Assembly (NCBI GenBank): GCA_965205925.1
Contig: OZ242183.1
Coordinates: forward strand, 310,001 to 374,000
Origin: CAYRJD01 sp965205925
Lineage (GTDB): Bacteria > Actinomycetota > Acidimicrobiia > Acidimicrobiales > Poriferisodalaceae
DNA: 64,000 nt
Direction: 5' to 3'
Shown here: positions 14,325 through 22,435 of the stretch, one piece after another
How the letters are laid out: every line of letters begins with the position of its first letter
How positions within the stretch are numbered: the stretch's first letter is position 1
Made by a program: the position numbers and the translations under genes
The notes under the pieces: generated by a model
Told to the model about the DNA's origin: nothing
Seen by the model: the letters and a program-made list of their open reading frames with translations, nothing else
The model's database searches: none

Positions 14325-15655
14325 ACAAGCAACTCACGCGAAGTCAAGGTTGCAAGTACCGCCGCAGCGTTGATCGCGGAGGCTTCCCAAGTGTGATCTG
14401 CAGCGTGAGCACTCCCCCCACTTCCCAACCGAGAAGCAAGAACGGAGTCTTCTAAAACACGATCAATTTGAGCCGCAAACTGCGCGGGGTCACGGTCGCT
14501 CACTAGCAGGCCAGTAACGCCATCGGTAACGCTTCGGCTAAGCCCACCAACATCGGATGCCACTACGGGTGTGCCGCAGGCGGCAGCTTCAAGCGCAACC
14601 AAGCCAAACGATTCCGAACGGCTAGGCACCACGCAAATGTCAGCGGCTCGATAGTAAACAGGAAGGAGGTGGTGCGACTGCGGTGGAACAAATATGACTC
14701 GTTGAGTTAAACCAAGGTCTGCAACAAGTTTGTGGAGTTCGTCGAGCGTGTGTTCTCCATCTTGACCACTGGGTCCACCAACGATCATCAAACGAGCATC
14801 TTTAGAACGAGAAAGCGCTAAGGCTTGAACGGCAACATCAGCGCCTTTTAGCGGTTGCAGTCGGCCAACGAACAAGAGGGTGGAAATTCGTGGAGTTGCA
14901 GGTTCGGTGGTCACCACTTCTGCGAGGCCAAGCTCTACTTGGGCGGCACTTTGATCACCTGGCGAAAACAAATCCAGATTCACACCAGGGGTAAGGATTC
15001 GGATTCGGTCAGGCACAACGTCGTATAGCTGGCATAGCTGGTTTGCTTCCGGCTCACTAGAAGCGAACACGACATCGGCGCAGTCCATTACCTCTTGTTC
15101 GGCGACCGCACGATGGATGGGTTCCGCATCTCCCTCGCGTGCCTTGATTCGAGCAAGTGTGTGGAATGTGACGGCTAATGGCACATCAAGTTCGTGCTTG
15201 AGGCGGTGCCCAGCCACACCTGACAACCAGTAATGAGCGTGGATGGCGTCAACCGGACGCTGCTCTATGTGCTCTGCTACACGATCGGCGTACAGATCGA
15301 CTACTGCAGGGAGGTCTTCTTTAGCAAGGCCAAGAGGGCCAGCGTCAATGTGGGTAAGGCGAACGTTGGGAGCAATTTCAACATGAGCAGGAGTGTTGGA
15401 ATCGGTGCGGCGCACATAAATGTCGCAACGCGTGCCAATTGCAGCCATTGCAGCCGAGAGCTCTCGCACATAAATATTGAGGCCGCCACCGTCGCCTGTG
15501 CCTGGAGCAGACAATGGAGAGGTGTGCATCGACAGGATTGCCAGTGATTTCGGTACAGCTAGTCGTTCATCTAGCCGATCTTTGACTGAACCCACAAGCG
15601 TCAGGCTGTCATCAAGGCCTGGCTGCGGTTGTCGCGACAATGGCTGTATTGACAC
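14312..15655 (-). CDS. mshA: D-inositol-3-phosphate glycosyltransferase (mycothiol synthesis)
   Basis: GT-B, family 4 glycosyltransferase that adds N-acetylglucosamine to inositol-3-phosphate, the first step of mycothiol synthesis. Hallmarks are SMHTSPLSAPGTGDGGGLNIYV near the N-terminus (read as MHTSPLS then GTGDGGGLNIYVREL), HAHYWLSG, the nucleotide-sugar site FVGRLQPLKGADVA, and VVPSRSESFGLVALEAAACGTPV. The 447 residues match MshA. The linked YbjN gene supports the assignment. Its presence implies mycothiol, a thiol found almost only in Actinobacteria. Confidence 0.95.
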   Translation of the reverse strand: MSIQPLSRQPQPGLDDSLTLVGSVKDRLDERLAVPKSLAILSMHTSPLSAPGTGDGGGLNIYVRELSAAMAAIGTRCDIYVRRTDSNTPAHVEIAPNVRLTHIDAGPLGLAKEDLPAVVDLYADRVAEHIEQRPVDAIHAHYWLSGVAGHRLKHELDVPLAVTFHTLARIKAREGDAEPIHRAVAEQEVMDCADVVFASSEPEANQLCQLYDVVPDRIRILTPGVNLDLFSPGDQSAAQVELGLAEVVTTEPATPRISTLLFVGRLQPLKGADVAVQALALSRSKDARLMIVGGPSGQDGEHTLDELHKLVADLGLTQRVIFVPPQSHHLLPVYYRAADICVVPSRSESFGLVALEAAACGTPVVASDVGGLSRSVTDGVTGLLVSDRDPAQFAAQIDRVLEDSVLASRLGSGGSAHAADHTWEASAINAAAVLATLTSRELLVACV

Positions 15656-15665
15656 GGCTACAACC

Positions 15666-16586
15666 CTAGAAGCGGATTAGATCAATCGCCCACAACCAAG
15701 CCGGCCCGATGACAAACAACACACCCAAGCGGCGCAGCGGCCATCGGCTGGTCAGTGGTGCGCGCATCAGGCTCGCTGGGCATTGTTTCTCAACCCCTCG
15801 ATGTTTCTCAGCTCCTCGATGGTGTGCCGATTGATACCGAACCACGAGGCTCTGAGCCGTTAGCAAGGTGGCAACTGCGATAATCATCAACCGCAGGGAA
15901 TCCTCCGGCACGTAGGGCGGCAGCGACACAGCGGTTGTCGCGAAGATCACGGCGCAGGCGCCTGTCAGTCCGGCAAAGACTCCCACTAGTCGGTGTAGTT
16001 CTTGACGCATGCGCCCAGATCCGCTTCGGCGAGACTTTCGGCGTAAGAACTTTGTGCCGCTTAGAAAAATCTTCGCCAGCACTTTCAGCGGGTCAACGCT
16101 TACCCCGTGCCAGATGCTTGTACCCGTCTCGTATATAAACACCACACACACCAGAACCACCGCGCCTGACACAGTTTCTTGCGCCAATACGCCGACTGCG
16201 CAGGCTGGAATTCCGACCACGAGCCAGGCCAGCACTAGCTCCCCTGCTCTGTTCAATGTCTTGGCTAGCTGACGGTCAGCTTGCCAGCTGACAGCCACGC
16301 TGCCGAGCGCGGCGCCCATAACAACAACACCTGCAAGGCGTAAATCAATCAAGCCCGAAGACGCCAACATCGCCGCTAAGACAGCACTAATCGATTTTGC
16401 TGGCCAGTCGCCTAAACCGTGCTCACCACCATGCTTTCCACCATGCCCACGCTCGAGATCTTTGTTCAAGCTCAGGCGTGCTGCGTTTTGCCAGCCACCT
16501 AGACACGCAGCAACAATCAGCAAGACTCCGAATGCCGTTGGATGAACTGCGAGTGCAACTAGCTGAAAAATAAACCACAGCAGCAC
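15666..16586 (-). CDS. Unrecognised polytopic membrane protein
   Basis: 306-residue protein with about eight hydrophobic spans, a His/Gly-rich loop near residue 50 and a basic loop with many Arg/Lys near residues 180-195. I cannot place it in a family. The annotated GTG start puts the first membrane helix at residue 1. The frame remains open upstream for 22 codons and would give a basic ERYRW flank if initiation were at a CTG at 16652, which follows the strong ribosome site GGAGGAG inside the preceding gene. Lies between mshA and the MoaD-like gene on the same strand. Confidence 0.7.
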   Translation of the reverse strand: MLLWFIFQLVALAVHPTAFGVLLIVAACLGGWQNAARLSLNKDLERGHGGKHGGEHGLGDWPAKSISAVLAAMLASSGLIDLRLAGVVVMGAALGSVAVSWQADRQLAKTLNRAGELVLAWLVVGIPACAVGVLAQETVSGAVVLVCVVFIYETGTSIWHGVSVDPLKVLAKIFLSGTKFLRRKSRRSGSGRMRQELHRLVGVFAGLTGACAVIFATTAVSLPPYVPEDSLRLMIIAVATLLTAQSLVVRYQSAHHRGAEKHRGVEKQCPASLMRAPLTSRWPLRRLGVLFVIGPAWLWAIDLIRF

Positions 16587-16653
16587 CCAGCGATATCGCT
16601 CAGCTGGGCTAGAGCTGTGTCCATTGAGAGCCGTCGTTGAGCTGCCTGACAGG

Positions 16654-16899
16654 TCAGGCTCCTCCGGAAACAGGAGGCAGCACGGCTATCTCGTCACCGT
16701 TAGCAACAGCCGTCGTATTTGGAACCGCTTCTCCGTTAAGCCAGATTCGACTTGTATCAAGGATTGCCGCGAACTGTTCACCGAAGGTGTCGCACGCCCA
16801 ATCCAAAGCGGCGGCTAAATCGTCTACTTCAAGCTTTACGCGGTCGGTTCCTGCCGCCTCCCTAGCCGAAGCAAAAAGTCTCAAGGTGACGTTAGGCAC
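16654..16899 (-). CDS. MoaD/ThiS-type ubiquitin-like sulfur carrier
   Basis: Small beta-grasp protein of about 81 residues from the GTG at 16899 (a TTG at 16932 would add 11). Motifs are NVTLRLFASAREAAG at the start, WLNGE, and the C-terminal VLPPVSGGA. Sulfur carriers need a free Gly-Gly terminus for adenylation, but here one Ala follows, so a peptidase would have to trim it, as known for CysO-type or eukaryotic ubiquitin precursors. It could act in molybdopterin, thiamine or cysteine synthesis; no partner E1 or MoaE gene is in the window. Confidence 0.82.
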   Translation of the reverse strand: MPNVTLRLFASAREAAGTDRVKLEVDDLAAALDWACDTFGEQFAAILDTSRIWLNGEAVPNTTAVANGDEIAVLPPVSGGA

Positions 16900-16956
16900 A
16901 ACAAAGCTGAGGGTACCTACCGACAAATACAAGCTAGAACCTGCCAGGCTGACATT

Positions 16957-17616
16957 GTGACATCGCTACTAATCATTAGGCATGGTCAATCTGAATGGAA
17001 CCTGGCCGGTAAATGGCAAGGTCAGGCCGATCCACCACTTACGAAATTGGGCAAACGTCAAGCCAAGATTGCTGGTCTAGCCATGTCTAAGCAGACGCAA
17101 GATGCACGCCAAGACGGCTCTCAAAGCAGCAGTCACTGCAGATCAGTGAAAAGAGTGATCACAAGCGATTTAGAACGTGCTCGTCACACCGCTGAGATAT
17201 TGGCTGAGATGCTGGGTGTTACAGACCTCGTGATCGACCCCACTTTGCGCGAGCGTCATGCCGGGGAGTGGGAGGGGTTGACTCGCTCAGAAATCGAAGA
17301 GCAGTGGCCAGGTGCGATTGGCGAACGTCGCTGGCCGCCAAACTTTGAAAGCGAACAGAGCGTGGCAAGGCGACTGTTGCCAGCCCTGTGCAAGCTCTGC
17401 GCTGGCTTAAAACCGAACGATGGCGTTTTGATGGTGAGTCATGCGGGGGTGGTTAAGACGGTCGATCTTTATGTGGGTGCGGAGGAAGTGCCCGTCCCAA
17501 ATCTGGGTGGTCGTTGGTACAAGATCAAAGCCAGTGAGACTTGGGGTTGGGAGCATCTTGAGCCCGGTGAGCGGGTTGACTTTGTAGCTAGCAATACTGA
17601 CCTAGCCCTCGAGTAG
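16957..17616 (+). CDS. Histidine phosphatase family protein
   Basis: 219-residue phosphoglycerate mutase-like phosphatase. The phosphohistidine motif is IIRHGQSEWN at the N-terminus (His about residue 8), followed by GQADPPLTKLG and SDLERARHTAEI (Arg pocket), the acidic HAGEWEG, and the second catalytic His in VSHAGVV. The substrate cannot be read from sequence: broad phosphatase, or cobalamin/glucosyl-phosphoglycerate type. A dedicated 2,3-BPG mutase (gpmA) is at 62.3 kb. It starts GTG and is divergent from the MoaD-like gene, with very little space for two promoters. Confidence 0.88.
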   Translation: MTSLLIIRHGQSEWNLAGKWQGQADPPLTKLGKRQAKIAGLAMSKQTQDARQDGSQSSSHCRSVKRVITSDLERARHTAEILAEMLGVTDLVIDPTLRERHAGEWEGLTRSEIEEQWPGAIGERRWPPNFESEQSVARRLLPALCKLCAGLKPNDGVLMVSHAGVVKTVDLYVGAEEVPVPNLGGRWYKIKASETWGWEHLEPGERVDFVASNTDLALE

Positions 17617-17924
17617 AGGTGAATAGCTAGTGCTCTAGCTCAGTCAGACTTGTTCAGCCAAGACAGAGCCTCAGCTGGATCTACGCTCTCATCGGCAAGT
17701 AGCTGTAGCGATTTATCAACCTGCGCCAGCTCGGCCTCAACGTTGTCAAGCTCAGAGCTATCGGGTGCTGCACTATCGGTCAAAGCGTCGGATACTGGAG
17801 TGCCAGGTTCGTGCGCGCTGGCGTCGCGAGCTGAGTCGCGTGCTGTAGCAATGCGGCTAATGCTACGACACTCCCGATTAGCTCACTGTTAGCGTGCTGG
17901 CGCCCATCATTAGCCTAAAAAGCC
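17617..17924. other. Region between histidine phosphatase and tRNA-Lys
   Basis: 308 bp without a firm gene. It holds one candidate small minus-strand gene (17640-17783). The plus-strand open frame at 17650-17892 is Ser/Ala/Leu-rich and looks like the complement of that candidate. Confidence 0.6.
17640..17783 (-). CDS. Possible 47-residue acidic coiled-coil protein
   Basis: A TTG-initiated frame encodes an acidic, helical protein with a regular leucine/valine pattern (ELDNVEAELAQVDKSLQLLA) followed by a short DPAEALSW segment. The amphipathic periodicity is what makes it look coding; there is no strong ribosome site and no family that I recognise. The reading frame stays open upstream without a standard start codon. 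Confidence 0.35.
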   Translation of the reverse strand: MTDSAAPDSSELDNVEAELAQVDKSLQLLADESVDPAEALSWLNKSD

Positions 17925-18000
17925 GGGCCGCTAGCTCATCTGGTAGAGCAGGGGACTTTTAATCCCAAGGTGCCGGGTTCGAGCCCCGGGCGGCCCACCA
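17925..18000 (+). tRNA. tRNA-Lys (anticodon TTT)
   Basis: A 76-base cloverleaf: acceptor GGGCCG pairs with CGGCCC, the anticodon loop is ACTTTTAAT with anticodon TTT, and the T-arm is GCCGGGTTCGAGCCCCGG. A genomically encoded CCA ends the gene at 18000. Confidence 0.97.
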
Positions 18001-18041
18001 AACATACAAAACGCACCTCTGCGGCAACCTAGTGTGGGTTC

Positions 18042-18479
18042 GTGGTGCAGTTGCCTATCCGTCAAATTGACCCTGATCTTCCCTTACCTAGCTACTCAAA
18101 ACCCGGCGATGCAGGTGCAGATCTGTTCGCGGCTGAACCGGCTTCGCTCAAGGCTGGCGGTGGTCGAGCTTTGGTACCAACCGGAATAGCGGTTGCGATC
18201 CCTGAGGGCTACGCCGGTTTCGTTCAACCACGTAGCGGGCTGGCGTTACGGCACGGTGTTACCTGCCTCAATACGCCCGGACTGATTGACAGTGGCTACC
18301 GCGACGAGCTGCGCGTCCTGTTGATCAACACCGATCCCGATGCGGTTTACGAAGTGCAACGAGGTGACCGGATCGCTCAACTTGTGATTCAGCGCGTCGA
18401 AGCTGTTGAGTGGGAGATAGTTGAGACCCTGGACGATTCTGAGCGTGGCCTGGGAGGGTTCGGTCATACAGGCCGCTAG
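18042..18479 (+). CDS. dut: dUTP diphosphatase (dUTPase)
   Basis: Homotrimeric enzyme hydrolysing dUTP to dUMP and pyrophosphate, which keeps uracil out of DNA and supplies thymidylate precursor. The five family motifs appear in order: DAGADLFA, PRSGLALRHG, LNTPGLIDSGYRDEL, GDRIAQLVIQ, and the C-terminal GGFGHTGR. The 145-residue length is normal. GTG start with a second GTG next to it. The stop lies inside a 22-bp sequence that is repeated 170 bp downstream. Confidence 0.97.
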   Translation: MVQLPIRQIDPDLPLPSYSKPGDAGADLFAAEPASLKAGGGRALVPTGIAVAIPEGYAGFVQPRSGLALRHGVTCLNTPGLIDSGYRDELRVLLINTDPDAVYEVQRGDRIAQLVIQRVEAVEWEIVETLDDSERGLGGFGHTGR

Positions 18480-18660
18480 TAGAGACTGCAGCAGCCAGGC
18501 TGGGTTAGTTGCGCTAGCTGAGTCAAATGTCTCACCCATCTGTCATCTTGTTGGCATGAGCAAGAGCAGCAAGACAAGTAAGAACACAAACCTCGACTGG
18601 TTTAGCCCGACGCTGTTTGAAGAGATTGCTGAGACCGCCAGGCCGCTAGTAGAGACTGCA
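18469..18660. repeat. Pair of identical 22-bp direct repeats
   Basis: The 22-mers at 18469-18490 and 18639-18660 are identical, beginning CAGGCCGCTAGT and ending GAGACTGCA. The first spans the dut stop codon; the second falls within the downstream open frame in a different reading register. Confidence 0.9.
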
Positions 18661-18876
18661 ACAACAACAGCACCGATCGTTTCATTAGATAAGTTCCGCT
18701 CGCAGATAACTACTAGCCCTACTAGCTCACTGGTTCGCGCTCAGCGCATCAAACGGTTACGCGAGAAAGCCAAGTCTCGCGCGCGCCAACGGCTCACCTC
18801 TCAAACTTGTCAATCACCACAGCTAACTGTTCATAAGTTCCAAGCATCACAAGTACATCTCCCGCCAACAGCGTGA
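18556..18876 (+). CDS. Hypothetical protein downstream of dut (doubtful)
   Basis: An ATG frame of 106 codons that starts MSKSSKTSKNTNLDWFSPTL and contains a basic helix (VRAQRIKRLREKAKSRARQR). Points for it: an aromatic, acidic segment (DWFSPTLFEEI) and a stretch otherwise empty of genes. Points against: no ribosome-binding site, an 83-bp antisense overlap with the potassium channel gene, and a repeat copied from the dut 3' end. No family recognised. Confidence 0.35.
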   Translation: MSKSSKTSKNTNLDWFSPTLFEEIAETARPLVETATTTAPIVSLDKFRSQITTSPTSSLVRAQRIKRLREKAKSRARQRLTSQTCQSPQLTVHKFQASQVHLPPTA

Positions 18877-19972
18877 AGCTGTCTGTAGGTGCAACAGCCC
18901 ACTCCCCGTCACGTCCGATCGCCAGCACCGAACCTGGCCAGTCCTCGCCCAACACGCTCTCACCTAGCGACATTTTTGCGAGCTCGCTTTCGGGCTCAAT
19001 GCGATACTCCTTCACCAAAGTTTCGGTAGCTGAGATGTTCGGTAACAGCTCGTCAAAATAAGTCACTACCTCGGGATGCTGCGCAACCGCTGCCATCCGC
19101 GCCGCACCAATCTCGTTTGGATTGACAACTCTGTTAGCACCAGCACTCATCAGCTTTGGGACGGTGTTGGGAGAGTTCGTCCGCGCCAAAATGAACAGAT
19201 CCGAGCGCATCGCACGCGCACTCAGCGTTACATACAAGTTGGCCACATCGGAGTTAAACGCCAGCACCAGGGTGGCTGCTCGATCAATTCCGGCTTCTAT
19301 CAATGCCTCGTCATCGGTGGCATCGGCAGTGATAATCAGATGATTGTCGTTCACTACTAGCTCATCGAAGTCGATCACCACCACTTCGCAACCCTGCTCG
19401 ACTAGATCCGTAGCAACCGCACGACCCACCTGGCCATAGCCACAAACAATCGTGTGACCGTTCATCTGGCTGATCGTGTCACGCATGTGTCGCCTCCTTA
19501 AGCGGTCGTCAAGATGCCCTTCAAACAACGTGTCCATCAGCACACCCAGCGTGTACAACGCTGAAGAAGTTCCGAGCAAGATAAGCACGAGAGTGAATAT
19601 CTGGTAGCCAAGTCTGCCTGCGTCAGGCACACGAGCTTCGGAATATCCCACCGTTGAAATCGTGACAATGGTTTGAAACAGGGCGTTAAAAGGCTTGAGC
19701 CCGAGGATCGAGTAACCAATCGTTCCAACGACTATCCCCCCTAACAGCAGAGCCAACCCGGCACGAAAACGATTCCAGGGGTCCTTTATGTCGCCACGAC
19801 GGCGGCGGCGTTGTATTACTCGATCAAGCCTGCGCGCAGGTCGTTGCATTCGGCGCGCTTGCAACCGAGCCCTACCTTTTTGGCTCCTGGCACGGTTGAG
19901 TTGACGGTCTGGTTGACCGCTAGTGCTACTGCGAGGCGGGTTACTTTTGCTAGTTCTGCGCCTGGCAAACAC
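18794..19972 (-). CDS. Two-helix potassium channel-like protein with RCK (TrkA) domains
   Basis: 392-residue membrane protein: a very basic N-terminal tail of about 60 residues, a helix (71-90), a pore loop, a second helix (122-145), then an RCK_N NAD-binding domain starting HTIVCGYGQVGRAVA (about 173-187) and an RCK_C domain ending at the C-terminus. The architecture is that of MthK-type ligand-gated K+ channels. The selectivity filter reads TVGYSE (107-112) instead of TVGYGD, so ion selectivity is uncertain. The start could be a later Met (residue 42). It is divergent from orn. Confidence 0.88.
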   Translation of the reverse strand: MFARRRTSKSNPPRSSTSGQPDRQLNRARSQKGRARLQARRMQRPARRLDRVIQRRRRRGDIKDPWNRFRAGLALLLGGIVVGTIGYSILGLKPFNALFQTIVTISTVGYSEARVPDAGRLGYQIFTLVLILLGTSSALYTLGVLMDTLFEGHLDDRLRRRHMRDTISQMNGHTIVCGYGQVGRAVATDLVEQGCEVVVIDFDELVVNDNHLIITADATDDEALIEAGIDRAATLVLAFNSDVANLYVTLSARAMRSDLFILARTNSPNTVPKLMSAGANRVVNPNEIGAARMAAVAQHPEVVTYFDELLPNISATETLVKEYRIEPESELAKMSLGESVLGEDWPGSVLAIGRDGEWAVAPTDSFTLLAGDVLVMLGTYEQLAVVIDKFER

Positions 19973-20054
19973 ACAAACAAAATAGAGGTTTAGTGCAACG
20001 ACTGCGAAACCTCAAAACTTAGACGCAGGTTTGAGCTGCCAAGAGGGCTCCCCC

Positions 20055-20636
20055 ATGAGTCGTAAGGTGAGCGCAATGTTTGTCTGGATTGACCTTGAAA
20101 TGACGGGTCTGGATCACCGTGTTCATCGAATCGTTGAAATCGCCACCGTCATTACCGACAAGCATCTTGAAACGGTTATCGAGGGGCCAAATCTGGTGAT
20201 AGGGATTAACAACCAGGACCTCAAACAGATGGGGCCAGAAGTAACCGAGATGCACACTAAAACCGGATTACTTGACCAAATCAAAAACTCCAAGCTCACG
20301 CTCGCGCAGGCTGAGCAACAGACTGTCGACTTCATAAAGACCAACGTGGCTAATCCCTCTGAAACTCCAATTTGTGGCAACTCGATTGGCACCGATCGAC
20401 GGTTTTTAGATGAGCACATGCCGCTGGTGGAGCAGATGTTGCACTACCGCGTTGTTGACGTTTCTTCATTGCGGATGGTTGCCGAAGCGTTGGTGCCCAC
20501 CGTCGTGCAAGCGTGGCGCGCCAATGAAGATAAAACGCACGCAGTCAAACACCGAGCTCTTGATGACATTCACTCCAGCATTAACGAGTTGCGTTACTAC
20601 TACGAGCACTGGCTGAGACAACAAAACCCCAGCTAG
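20055..20636 (+). CDS. orn: Oligoribonuclease
   Basis: DEDDh 3'-5' exoribonuclease that degrades di- and oligoribonucleotides, including pGpG. The 193-residue protein has the ExoI motif WIDLEMTGLD (D13, E15), ExoII GNSIGTDRRFLDEHMP, YRVVDVSSLRM, and ExoIII HRALDDI. The ATG at 20055 is preferred to the upstream ATG at 20031 because AGAGGG is suitably placed before it. Confidence 0.96.
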   Translation: MSRKVSAMFVWIDLEMTGLDHRVHRIVEIATVITDKHLETVIEGPNLVIGINNQDLKQMGPEVTEMHTKTGLLDQIKNSKLTLAQAEQQTVDFIKTNVANPSETPICGNSIGTDRRFLDEHMPLVEQMLHYRVVDVSSLRMVAEALVPTVVQAWRANEDKTHAVKHRALDDIHSSINELRYYYEHWLRQQNPS

Positions 20637-20661
20637 AACTGTGGCACTAGCCTGAATCGGC

Positions 20662-21783
20662 GTGAGTAAGCCGATCCGTGAGGAGCAGTTGCCACCCGAC
20701 GACAAAGTCGTCGAGATGGCACCAAACATCCGGCGGATTCAGCTTCCCATGAACATGCCGGGTTTAGGTCACGTCAACTGCTACATCCTTGACGATGACC
20801 GAGGGGCAGCCTTGCTAGATCCGGGATTGCCTGGGCCTGCTTCGTGGAAGGCGCTGAAGCTCGGCCTCAAGCAAGCCGAACTGCCACCCGAGCGTGTTCA
20901 CACAATTCTTGTCACACACAGTCATCCCGATCACTTTGGGGCGGCCGGACGCTTTTGCCAGGAGTACGGCGCCGAGTTGATTACGCATCGAAACTTCCGT
21001 TTGTGGTGGGACGTTGACGAAGAAGACGAGCATCCGCTGGAGCCGGTGCACGACACAAACAACGACACCGGTGTGATTGCCGAGGTTGACGAAGAAGATC
21101 CCGAAGTAACTACCGAGCCATTGCATGAAATAAGCGGTGGTGGCCCTAGCGGCCCGACCCCTTGGGGTGGCAAGGGTTACAAGCTTCCATGGCATCGGCG
21201 TTTGTCATACGAGATGATGAAAAAGGGTTGGGGCGGTCGCTGGTTCAAGACGCCCGTACCTACTTCGCGCATTGACGATGCCGACCGCATCAAACTGGCG
21301 CGGCGAGAATTTGTAGCGATACACACCCCTGGACACACCATTGATCATCTGTGCCTGTTTGATCCGGAGACAGGTGTAATGCTCTGCGGGGACCACGTAC
21401 TACCAACCATCACTCCGCACATTTCTGGCATAACAACGGCCAAAGATCCGCTCAACGACTTCTTCAACTCACTGGACCGCGTAGCCGAACTTGAAGGAGT
21501 CGAGCTAGGTCTGCCAGCTCACGGGCAACCGTGCATGGATTTACGTGGGCGCGTGCAAGACATCAAGCGTCATCACAACGAGCGCTTAGACGTGCTGCGT
21601 GAAGCGTCTGATCACCTAGGACACGGATCAGTGCAGCAGTACATGAAGGAGCTTTTCAAGGAACGCTCTTGGGGATCTATGGCGGAGTCTGAAACGTTTG
21701 CGCATCTTGAGCATCTGCGACAGATTGGCGAAGCCACAGCTCGACGTCACCCCAGCGGCATCGTGGAGTACAGCTTTAACTAA
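20662..21783 (+). CDS. Metallo-beta-lactamase fold hydrolase
   Basis: 373-residue MBL-fold hydrolase. The metal-binding motif THSHPDHFG holds H86, H88, D90 and H91; further ligands are in HTPGHTIDHL and MLCGDHVLP. The N-terminal half has an acidic insertion of about 60 residues (near 115-160), and the C-terminal 90 residues form a helical domain of the kind seen in LACTB2-like and glyoxalase II-related proteins. The substrate is unknown. Starts 25 bp after orn and is probably co-transcribed. Confidence 0.88.
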   Translation: MSKPIREEQLPPDDKVVEMAPNIRRIQLPMNMPGLGHVNCYILDDDRGAALLDPGLPGPASWKALKLGLKQAELPPERVHTILVTHSHPDHFGAAGRFCQEYGAELITHRNFRLWWDVDEEDEHPLEPVHDTNNDTGVIAEVDEEDPEVTTEPLHEISGGGPSGPTPWGGKGYKLPWHRRLSYEMMKKGWGGRWFKTPVPTSRIDDADRIKLARREFVAIHTPGHTIDHLCLFDPETGVMLCGDHVLPTITPHISGITTAKDPLNDFFNSLDRVAELEGVELGLPAHGQPCMDLRGRVQDIKRHHNERLDVLREASDHLGHGSVQQYMKELFKERSWGSMAESETFAHLEHLRQIGEATARRHPSGIVEYSFN

Positions 21784-21848
21784 GCAAAGCAGCTACTAGC
21801 AAACTGTGAGAGCTGCTAGCAAGCCAGCATCACGCCCAATAAATGCAC

Positions 21849-21877
21849 TTGACTATTTCATGGCTGGCTGGTGTTAT
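21849..21877 (+). promoter_or_regulatory. Possible sigma-A-type promoter upstream of whiB
   Basis: TTGACT (21849-21854) and TGTTAT (21872-21877) are separated by 17 bp. The transcript would have a leader of about 165 bases before the whiB ATG. Based on consensus match only. Confidence 0.35.
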
Positions 21878-22047
21878 CGCACTGCTTAGCTACATCGCTT
21901 AGCGGCAAAGGGCGTTCTTCGGCACCTGTGGATTGCCTGGCTTTTTCTTCGAAGCTCGATAGGGCCTCAATCTCTTCCTCTCTTCGAGTTCACGCAACGT
22001 AGTCGCAGTTGTGCGCATTCGCATGAAGTCGCGGCGAAGGAGTGGCC

Positions 22048-22377
22048 ATGCTCAGACAACTCACCAATCCGAATACTGCATGGAGGGGCGCTAGCCGATG
22101 TAACGACGGTACTGGCGTTTCTACGCGTGTTTTCTTTTCTGATAGATACGCCGACATTTTGCGAGCCAAAGCCATCTGCAGCCGCTGCATGGTGAAAACA
22201 GAATGCTTTTCGGCTGCTAGACGTCGCAACGAGGAATGGGGAGTGTGGGGAGGAGAACTATTCATTAACGGTGCTGTGCGTGAGGTAATGACACGTGGCC
22301 GCCCACCAGCTAAACCTCGACCGAAGTTGGAGATAGACGAAGTTCCACTTCCACCCGATCTTCGAATGTCCTTTTAG
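22048..22377 (+). CDS. WhiB-family iron-sulfur transcriptional regulator
   Basis: 109-residue actinobacterial Wbl protein that binds a [4Fe-4S] cluster and usually partners the main sigma factor. Cysteines C18, C44, C47 and C53 have the spacing C-x25-C-x2-C-x5-C, followed by WGVWGGE, the G[VI]WGG turn, and a basic RGRPPAKPRPK tail for DNA contact. The ATG at 22048 is supported by GAAGGAG six bases upstream; an in-frame GTG lies at 22042. It stands alone between an MBL gene and the TlpA-like gene. Confidence 0.95.
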   Translation: MLRQLTNPNTAWRGASRCNDGTGVSTRVFFSDRYADILRAKAICSRCMVKTECFSAARRRNEEWGVWGGELFINGAVREVMTRGRPPAKPRPKLEIDEVPLPPDLRMSF

Positions 22378-22435
22378 AGCTGTTGGCTGAGGGGCGCACA
22401 AATCCCGCTAATGCCGACCAGTAATCTTCTGGCAT

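Noticed and set aside
17650..17892. Plus-strand Ser/Ala-rich frame before tRNA-Lys
   Set aside because: Low complexity, no ribosome site; it is antisense to a more plausible helical frame.
21784..22041. Additional gene before whiB
   Set aside because: No frame with both a start and a protein-like composition; only a possible promoter is visible.
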